From Tardiphaga sp. (GTDB taxonomy: Bacteria > Pseudomonadota > Alphaproteobacteria > Rhizobiales > Xanthobacteraceae), in the NCBI GenBank assembly GCA_014377915.1, contig JACMOT010000431.1, positions 1 through 22,535 on the forward strand: 22,535 nt of DNA, given 5' to 3'. The position numbers and the translations under genes were made by a program. Under the pieces are notes generated by a model. That model saw only the letters and a program-made list of their open reading frames with translations, ran no database searches and had not been told where the DNA came from. Positions 17,902 to 22,535 of the stretch are shown here, piece after piece. Position 1 is the stretch's first letter; each line of letters begins with the position of its first letter.

Positions 17902-19002
17902 TCACCACGCCGGCTGCAGCGAGATCCGCCGCGGCAGCACATTCGCTTTCGCCGGCAGCAGATACAGCCGGGCGAAGGCGAGCGCCGCTGCCACGGTCAG
18001 ACCGAGGCGTTTGAGCTTGGGCACAACGCCGACTCGCGCCTTGGCATCGGCGATTTTTTCAGAGATCACACGCAGCCGCTCGAGGCCGGCGAGGAAGCGC
18101 GGGTCGTCGATGTCCAGCACCAGCGGAAACACCTGCTTGGAGATTTCCGAGGTGATGCGGAACACCCGCATGTCGTAATCGGTCGGATCCATGCCGAGCG
18201 CCTCGTGGAATGCCGGTCGCATGTGATCGCGCACATACATGGTGGCGTAGACCGCGAGCAGGAAGAATTTGATCCAGAGCTTGTTAAAGCCGCGCAGCAG
18301 CTTGGGGTCGGAGCGCATCAGCAGCGCAAATGCCTCGCCATGGCGGAACTCGTCGTTACACCACAGCTCGAACCAGTTGAAGATCGGATGAAACTGCCGA
18401 TCAGGATGGCGTTCCATCTGGCGGAAGATGGTGATGTAGCGGGCATAGCCGATCTTCTCTGACAGGTAGGTCGCATAGAAGATGAATTTCGGCTTGAAAT
18501 AGGTGTACTTCTTGACCTTGGTAAGAAAGCTGAGGTCGACGCCGATGCCGTGATCCTTGAGAATCTCGTTGATGAAACCGGCGTGGCGGGATTCGTCGCG
18601 GCTCATGAAAGCAAATAATTCCTGGATTTCGCTGTTGTTGATGCGTTTCTTGATTTCCGCATAGAGCACGCAGCCGGAAAATTCCGCGGTCAGCGAGCTG
18701 ACCAGGAAATCCTTGAATTCACGGCGCAGCTCGGGTGGCAGGCTGTCGAGATCATTCTTGAACTCGTCCGTCTTGATGAAATGCGCCTTGTTGTGATCGG
18801 CGCGCAATTCGGCCATCACGGCGTTCCATTCGGAGCGAACCAGGCTGACGTCGAGGCGATCCATCGCTTCATAATCGGTCGTGTAAAACCGCGGACTGAG
18901 GATAGTGTCCTGCCGCGCCTGCTCCGTGCTTTCCGCGCTGCCCCGGATCGGACGCGCGACGAATTTAGTTTGGCCCTGGCTGCCACCTTCCATGATAATC
19001 AT
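17902..19002 (-). CDS. acsF: Mg-protoporphyrin IX monomethyl ester oxidative cyclase (aerobic)
   Basis: AcsF uses O2 to form the isocyclic E ring of bacteriochlorophyll (Mg-protoporphyrin IX monomethyl ester to divinyl protochlorophyllide). The 366-residue protein carries the diiron ligands: Glu107 in [14 protein letters not shown] (136-143) and [10 protein letters not shown] (216-225), the ExxH pattern of ferritin-like carboxylate enzymes. [14 protein letters not shown] and [10 protein letters not shown] are family hallmarks. The start ATG at 19000-19002 overlaps the previous stop by 4 nt with GGGAGGG upstream; ATG 18991-18993 is an alternative. Its presence means that pigment can be made in air; the anaerobic BchE route is not in this window. 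Confidence 0.97.
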   Translation of the reverse strand: MIIMEGGSQGQTKFVARPIRGSAESTEQARQDTILSPRFYTTDYEAMDRLDVSLVRSEWNAVMAELRADHNKAHFIKTDEFKNDLDSLPPELRREFKDFLVSSLTAEFSGCVLYAEIKKRINNSEIQELFAFMSRDESRHAGFINEILKDHGIGVDLSFLTKVKKYTYFKPKFIFYATYLSEKIGYARYITIFRQMERHPDRQFHPIFNWFELWCNDEFRHGEAFALLMRSDPKLLRGFNKLWIKFFLLAVYATMYVRDHMRPAFHEALGMDPTDYDMRVFRITSEISKQVFPLVLDIDDPRFLAGLERLRVISEKIADAKARVGVVPKLKRLGLTVAAALAFARLYLLPAKANVLPRRISLQPAW

Positions 19003-19301
19003 GATGCCCTCCCGTCCGAAAAACTGACTTCGTAAAGTTCGGTCAATTCGAGGTAGCCTCCGATTTTCGCACGCAGCCGGTCGAGGGCGTTGCCGCGCAT
19101 AATTGTCGCGGTTCGCCGCACCACCAGCCGCTCGCCGAACGGCACTCCGGTCGGCGCGTCATGCACCCACACCTCGTCGCCTGGCGCGATCTTCACATCG
19201 CCGTCGAGAATGACATGCGCGTGCAACATCTCGGAGGTCTGCTCGATCTCCACGGTGCAGGGCACCTCGACTTGCGTTCGCGCTTTCCACAGCCCGGTCA
19301 T
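18999..19301 (-). CDS. Conserved small protein of the photosynthesis cluster, between puhC and acsF
   Basis: A 100-residue soluble protein ([15 protein letters not shown]...). Beta-rich pattern with [22 protein letters not shown] and a later [19 protein letters not shown] helix. It sits between puhC and acsF with 4-nt ATGA overlaps on both sides (19298-19301 and 18999-19002), so it is co-translated with assembly and cyclase genes. A small ORF at this place is usual in photosynthetic Bradyrhizobium-type clusters as I recall; its function is not established to my knowledge. A role with AcsF or complex assembly is suggested only by position. Confidence 0.85.
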   Translation of the reverse strand: MTGLWKARTQVEVPCTVEIEQTSEMLHAHVILDGDVKIAPGDEVWVHDAPTGVPFGERLVVRRTATIMRGNALDRLRAKIGGYLELTELYEVSFSDGRAS

Positions 19302-19753
19302 GATCGCGCTCCCGCGATCATGAGCCGCGCAAAGGCGCCGACATTGGCCGAGCCAAAGGCGGCGAGGTCGATCTGCTTGCCGGATGAAGTATCGGTCAAT
19401 GTCAGTTGCCCGTTGGCGTAGCGCGTCAGCCGGAACGGCGGCCGCGGGCCGATGTCGCCGAGCTTGCGCTCACGCGCCAGTCCGCGCAGCACCACGCGCA
19501 CAAAGCCGTTGCTGCCCGGCGCCAGGTTCTCCACCAACTGGCCATCGCGGTGATCATAGACCAGTACCGCGCCGCTTTGGCCGTCGGCAAAATTGAGGTC
19601 GCGACTTTCGACCGCGGCCGGCAATGTCATGTGCACGCCGCCCGTCCCGGTCAGGCGCGCGGTAGCGACCGCGGCCAGCGCGAACAGCACCAGCGCCGCG
19701 GCGGCGAACAAACCGCCTCTGGGAATCAAGGGCTCCTGAACAGTCTGGCTCAT
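19298..19753 (-). CDS. puhC: PuhC, photosynthetic complex assembly protein
   Basis: A 151-residue protein with one N-terminal membrane anchor (about residues 13-33, GGLFAAAALVLFALAAVATA) and a periplasmic domain: VESRDLNFADGQSGAVLVYDH, VRVVLRGLARERK, RPPFRLTRYANGQLTLTD. These match PuhC, needed for proper assembly of the reaction centre-LH1 complex in Rhodobacter. It follows puhB after 10 nt and overlaps the next small gene by 4 nt. Complete. Confidence 0.93.
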   Translation of the reverse strand: MSQTVQEPLIPRGGLFAAAALVLFALAAVATARLTGTGGVHMTLPAAVESRDLNFADGQSGAVLVYDHRDGQLVENLAPGSNGFVRVVLRGLARERKLGDIGPRPPFRLTRYANGQLTLTDTSSGKQIDLAAFGSANVGAFARLMIAGARS

Positions 19754-19763
19754 GACGTCACCT

Positions 19764-20411
19764 TCATGCCGCGGCGCCGGCGGCGCTGGACAGATCTTCC
19801 GGCACAGCGCTGCGAACCGGCGAAACCGCCATGATCTGTGGCCCCGGCTGCCCGGTCAGCGCTTCGTTCAATCGCGCGGCGACTATTGCCGCATCTGGCA
19901 CCGCGCGCAGCATCGGCTGCGATTCGATCAGTTTCCATGGCCGCACATGCGGCCACAGCAGCAGAAGCGAGACACGCTCGCCCACCAGCTTCAGCGGAAT
20001 CTCGCCGGAGCCATCGGAATAGGTTTTCAAGGCCGCGCTCTCGATCTTGCCGAGCGGAATATTCATGGTCATCGGCAGCGCGACGCCGAACTGCAGCAGC
20101 ACACGCCTGCTGGTGATGGTATAGGTGGCGGCGCGGGCAAACAGCCAGGCCAGCCCGGTCAGCACGGGCGCGCTGCTCAGCGCGGGTCCCAATGTCGCCA
20201 GCGTCGCCCAGGCATAGTCCGCGATCGCCGCACCGCCGGCATGCAGCGACCACAGCCGCCACGCCAGGAAGGCGCCAAAATACAAAGGCAGCTCGCGGAC
20301 GTGGAAGGCGCGCCACGCCAGTCCCTTGGCACCGGGCTTGCCTTGCCAGATCAGGCGTTCGCCTTCCGGTAGCGCTACCGGCAGTTTGAATTGGCTGATA
20401 TCATGTTTCAT
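19764..20411 (-). CDS. puhB: PuhB, reaction centre assembly factor with PH-like domain
   Basis: A 215-residue membrane protein. The N-terminus LPEGERLIWQGKPGAKGLAWRAFHVRELPLYF is followed by hydrophobic segments near residues 42-57 and 75-92, and then a bacterial PH domain (ATYTITSRRVLLQFGVALPMTMNIPLGKIES). PuhB assists reaction centre assembly in Rhodobacter. It overlaps puhA by 4 nt. The C-terminal tail is Ala-rich and probably unstructured. Confidence 0.95.
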   Translation of the reverse strand: MKHDISQFKLPVALPEGERLIWQGKPGAKGLAWRAFHVRELPLYFGAFLAWRLWSLHAGGAAIADYAWATLATLGPALSSAPVLTGLAWLFARAATYTITSRRVLLQFGVALPMTMNIPLGKIESAALKTYSDGSGEIPLKLVGERVSLLLLWPHVRPWKLIESQPMLRAVPDAAIVAARLNEALTGQPGPQIMAVSPVRSAVPEDLSSAAGAAA

Positions 20412-21229
20412 AGCAGCGGCTCCTGTCGCGCGGGCGTGGCGTAGAGCAGACCGCCCCCATAGTAACCGGCGATACGATCTTCCTCCCGCTTGGTGACCTG
20501 ATCCGGATGTGCGAGCACGGGCGCGTCGGCGAACTGCCGACCGCGAATGGCGTGGACGCTGACGCGCCCGCGCGGTTGGTCGATCAAGGCGAAGGGCAGC
20601 GGCAGCAGCACGCGTTTTGACGACGAGGCGACGCCAACGCCGTCTTCTCCAACGATAATCGGTCCCGCCGCCCTGCCAGGCGGCACTTCGACCTCCACCT
20701 CCAGATAGCGCACCAGCGCCTCCGCGCGGTCGACCCAGACGTCCACCACCACGCCGCCGATGTCGCGATCGCAGCCGATCACCTTCATGCCGCGTGGGTC
20801 CGGATCGCGCGCTTCCAGTGTAGTCTCCGGCGTCAGCCGCAGCGGTACGATGGCAGGAATGTTCTCCATGCTCAATTCGGGAACATCCTCGCGATCAGCC
20901 CAGGAGCCCGGCCCGACGCCGTCGAGCAACGGATTGCCGGTCGGCGCATAGGGTGCGCCCGGCCAACGCGCGATGGGCGCCACCGCGACGTTGGTGCGGT
21001 CGTTGCCGTGGTTCGGCAAGGTCGCGACATGGCCGGTGCGCAGCGGATAGCGCTTCGGGTCCGGCATACGCGGAAAGCCATGCGCGACGCCGCAGCCGCC
21101 GGTGTTGGATTCCAGCGGATAGCCTTCGCGCTTGTCCTCGCGGCGCAGATAGAAGATCAGGCACGCGAAGAAGATCCAGAAAACGTAGAGCGTGACCTGT
21201 GCTACGTCCAAATAAGCATCGCCTTGCAT
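20408..21229 (-). CDS. puhA: Photosynthetic reaction centre H subunit
   Basis: The 273-residue H subunit, which caps the reaction centre L/M core on the cytoplasmic side and supports proton delivery to QB. One N-terminal transmembrane helix (VTLYVFWIFFACLIFYL, residues 12-28) is followed by RREDKREGYPLE and the cytoplasmic barrel with PALxx-like GNPLLDGVGPGSWADREDVPEL, GCDRDIGGVVVDVWVDRAEALVRYLEVE and DRIAGYYGGGLLYATP. Slightly longer than the usual ~255-260 residues. Start ATG 21227-21229 has AAAGGAG upstream, 19 nt after the lhaA stop. Confidence 0.98.
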   Translation of the reverse strand: MQGDAYLDVAQVTLYVFWIFFACLIFYLRREDKREGYPLESNTGGCGVAHGFPRMPDPKRYPLRTGHVATLPNHGNDRTNVAVAPIARWPGAPYAPTGNPLLDGVGPGSWADREDVPELSMENIPAIVPLRLTPETTLEARDPDPRGMKVIGCDRDIGGVVVDVWVDRAEALVRYLEVEVEVPPGRAAGPIIVGEDGVGVASSSKRVLLPLPFALIDQPRGRVSVHAIRGRQFADAPVLAHPDQVTKREEDRIAGYYGGGLLYATPARQEPLL

Positions 21230-21248
21230 GGGACGGCTCCTTTGTTGG

Positions 21249-22535
21249 CTAGCCTGGAAATTCGGCGAGGCCGAATTTGTGGGGAGATGAAGATTGTGAA
21301 ACCTCCGGTCGCGCCGCGCGCACCAGCGGCCCGATCGCCACCAGCGTGGCGAACAGCAGCGCGATTTCGAAATGGTAGACGACGCTGTAGCCGACCGACG
21401 GGCCGGTTAGCGCACGACCCAGCATGCCGGAGGATGCCAGCGACGTGACGCCGTCGCGGATGCCGCCACCGAGTGCGATGCCGCCGCCCGCCGCGGTGGC
21501 CTGCACCGCGCCCCAGGTGCCAAGCGCCAGCCCGCTCTCGCCATCGCGCGCCAGTCCCATCGCCGCGGTCAGCGTGCCAGCCGCGAACAGCCCGCCACCA
21601 AACCCGATCAGCGCGGTGCCGATCCGGAACAGCAGCACCGAGTTCAGCGGCGCGGAAAATATCACCGCGGCAAAGGCGAACACGCCGGCCACCGCGCCGA
21701 AGCCGGCAATACGGTACGGATCGGCATCGCGCCCCAACGTCCGCGCGGCAAGACCGAAGCCGCACAGCGTGCCGACAGCAAAGAAAGCGGTGAGCGCGGT
21801 GGTCTGGCCAACGGTGAGCTTCAAGATCTCCGCGCCATAGGGCTCGAGCAGGATATCCTGCATCGAGAACGCCGAGGTGCCCAGCGCCAGCGCCAGCAGT
21901 ACGCGCACCGAGCCGCCGGAGTTACGGAACTTGGCCCATGACTGGTGAAACTCCGGCCGCTGCCGTTCAGCCGAGGTCAGCGCCGGATTGCGTGCCTCCT
22001 GCTTCCACAACGCCACGATGTTGAGACCCATCTGCGTCACCGCGACACCCTGGATCACCTGAATCAGTTTTATCTCGCTGAAGTTGCGCAGCAATTCGCT
22101 GAAGATCAGCGCGCTGCCGGCCATCCCGACCAGCAGCATCACATAGAGGAAGGCCACGACGCGCGGCCGCGCCTGTTCCGGCGCAAGATCGGTGGCCAGC
22201 GCCAGCCCCGCGGTCTGCGTCGTATGCATCCCGGCGCCGACCATCAAAAAAGCCAGCGCCGCGCCGAACTGACCGTACATCGCCGGATATTCGCCGGTGC
22301 CGGACAGCACCAGCAGTGCGAAGGGAAGTATCGCAAAACCGCCAAACTGCAGCAGCGAGCCCATCCAGATATAGGGCACCCGGCGCCAGCCGAGCACCGA
22401 TCGGTGATTGTCCGATTTGAAGCCGATCAGCACGCGGAACGGCGCGAACACCAGCGGGATCGAGACCATCAGCGAGACCAGCAGCGCGGAAACGCCGAGT
22501 TCGACGATCATCACGCGGTTGAGCGTGCCGTTGAG
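21249..22535 (-). CDS. lhaA: LhaA/PucC-family light-harvesting assembly protein (N-terminus outside window)
   Basis: At least 428 residues of a major-facilitator-like membrane protein of the PucC/LhaA family, open to the window edge. From the edge it reads LNGTLNRVMIVELGVSALLVSL, then APFRVLIGFKSDNHRS, GWRRVPYIWMGSLLQFGG, HTTQTAGLALATDLAPEQARPRVVA and GTSAFSMQDILLEPYGAEIL, all family signatures. Such proteins promote light-harvesting (LH1) assembly and may handle bacteriochlorophyll. A TLNRVM region near the front of the family indicates only some 30 residues are missing. Its position immediately upstream of puhA identifies LhaA rather than the LH2-linked PucC. It heads the puh operon in this window. 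Confidence 0.95.
   Translation of the reverse strand, partial: LNGTLNRVMIVELGVSALLVSLMVSIPLVFAPFRVLIGFKSDNHRSVLGWRRVPYIWMGSLLQFGGFAILPFALLVLSGTGEYPAMYGQFGAALAFLMVGAGMHTTQTAGLALATDLAPEQARPRVVAFLYVMLLVGMAGSALIFSELLRNFSEIKLIQVIQGVAVTQMGLNIVALWKQEARNPALTSAERQRPEFHQSWAKFRNSGGSVRVLLALALGTSAFSMQDILLEPYGAEILKLTVGQTTALTAFFAVGTLCGFGLAARTLGRDADPYRIAGFGAVAGVFAFAAVIFSAPLNSVLLFRIGTALIGFGGGLFAAGTLTAAMGLARDGESGLALGTWGAVQATAAGGGIALGGGIRDGVTSLASSGMLGRALTGPSVGYSVVYHFEIALLFATLVAIGPLVRAARPEVSQSSSPHKFGLAEFPG

Noticed and set aside
17892..17942. Upstream extension of puhE with start at 17942
   Set aside because: It reads Cys/Arg-rich sequence inside acsF; GTG 17889-17891 has a ribosome binding site and matches the family start.

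Overview
The window comes from a GC-rich anoxygenic phototrophic alphaproteobacterium, most likely a photosynthetic Bradyrhizobium or Rhodopseudomonas relative. The main evidence is a photosynthesis gene cluster arm in the order lhaA-puhA-puhB-puhC-(small ORF)-acsF-puhE-hemA, placed beside a Calvin-cycle cbb locus. ALAS-type hemA, the aerobic cyclase AcsF and short intergenic repeats of the 'GTCATTGCGAG' type agree with this. Family assignments are from reading the proteins; no database search was run.

Layout, left to right. 1-360 (-): start of a GatB/YqeY-family gene cut by the window edge. 481-2109 (-): membrane glycosyltransferase of the GT39/ArnT type. 2436-3626 (+): carA, with a near-consensus promoter so close to the ATG that a leaderless mRNA is predicted. 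3728-5812 (+): UvrD-family helicase, ending stop-to-stop against a LysR regulator (5813-6730, -). That regulator is divergent from a two-gene unit (6840-8407, +) encoding an MhqO-like ring-cleaving dioxygenase and an MhqD-like hydrolase, probably for quinone or aromatic detoxification. 8504-11583 (-): a ThDP-dependent enzyme downstream of dadA; dadA is preceded by a tandem glycine riboswitch (11640-11828) with a candidate promoter.

11916-15594 is the most striking part: a cbb (Calvin cycle) operon in decay. The regulator cbbR (+) and the first operon gene cbbF (-) look intact. After cbbF only collapsed fragments remain, in the expected order: about 19 codons of cbbP with a frameshift at codon 6; about 103 codons from the C-terminal half of RuBisCO large subunit cbbL with two in-frame amber codons at usual Gln positions; the last codons of cbbS, still overlapping the cbbX start by ATGA; and cbbX with its Walker A region deleted plus frameshifts and a stop at Walker B. 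A small Cys-rich ORF of unknown function follows.

15619-15672 is a long near-perfect palindrome between the convergent cbbR and hemA genes, a likely bidirectional terminator or repeat element. 15688-22535 (-) is the photosynthesis operon: its genes are tightly packed, mostly with 4-nt ATGA overlaps, and encode light-harvesting/reaction-centre assembly factors, the H subunit, bacteriochlorophyll cyclase and 5-aminolevulinate synthase. It runs in from beyond the right edge. Taken together, the phototrophic machinery is conserved while the adjacent RuBisCO locus has been lost, suggesting either a photoheterotroph or a strain relying on another cbb copy elsewhere.
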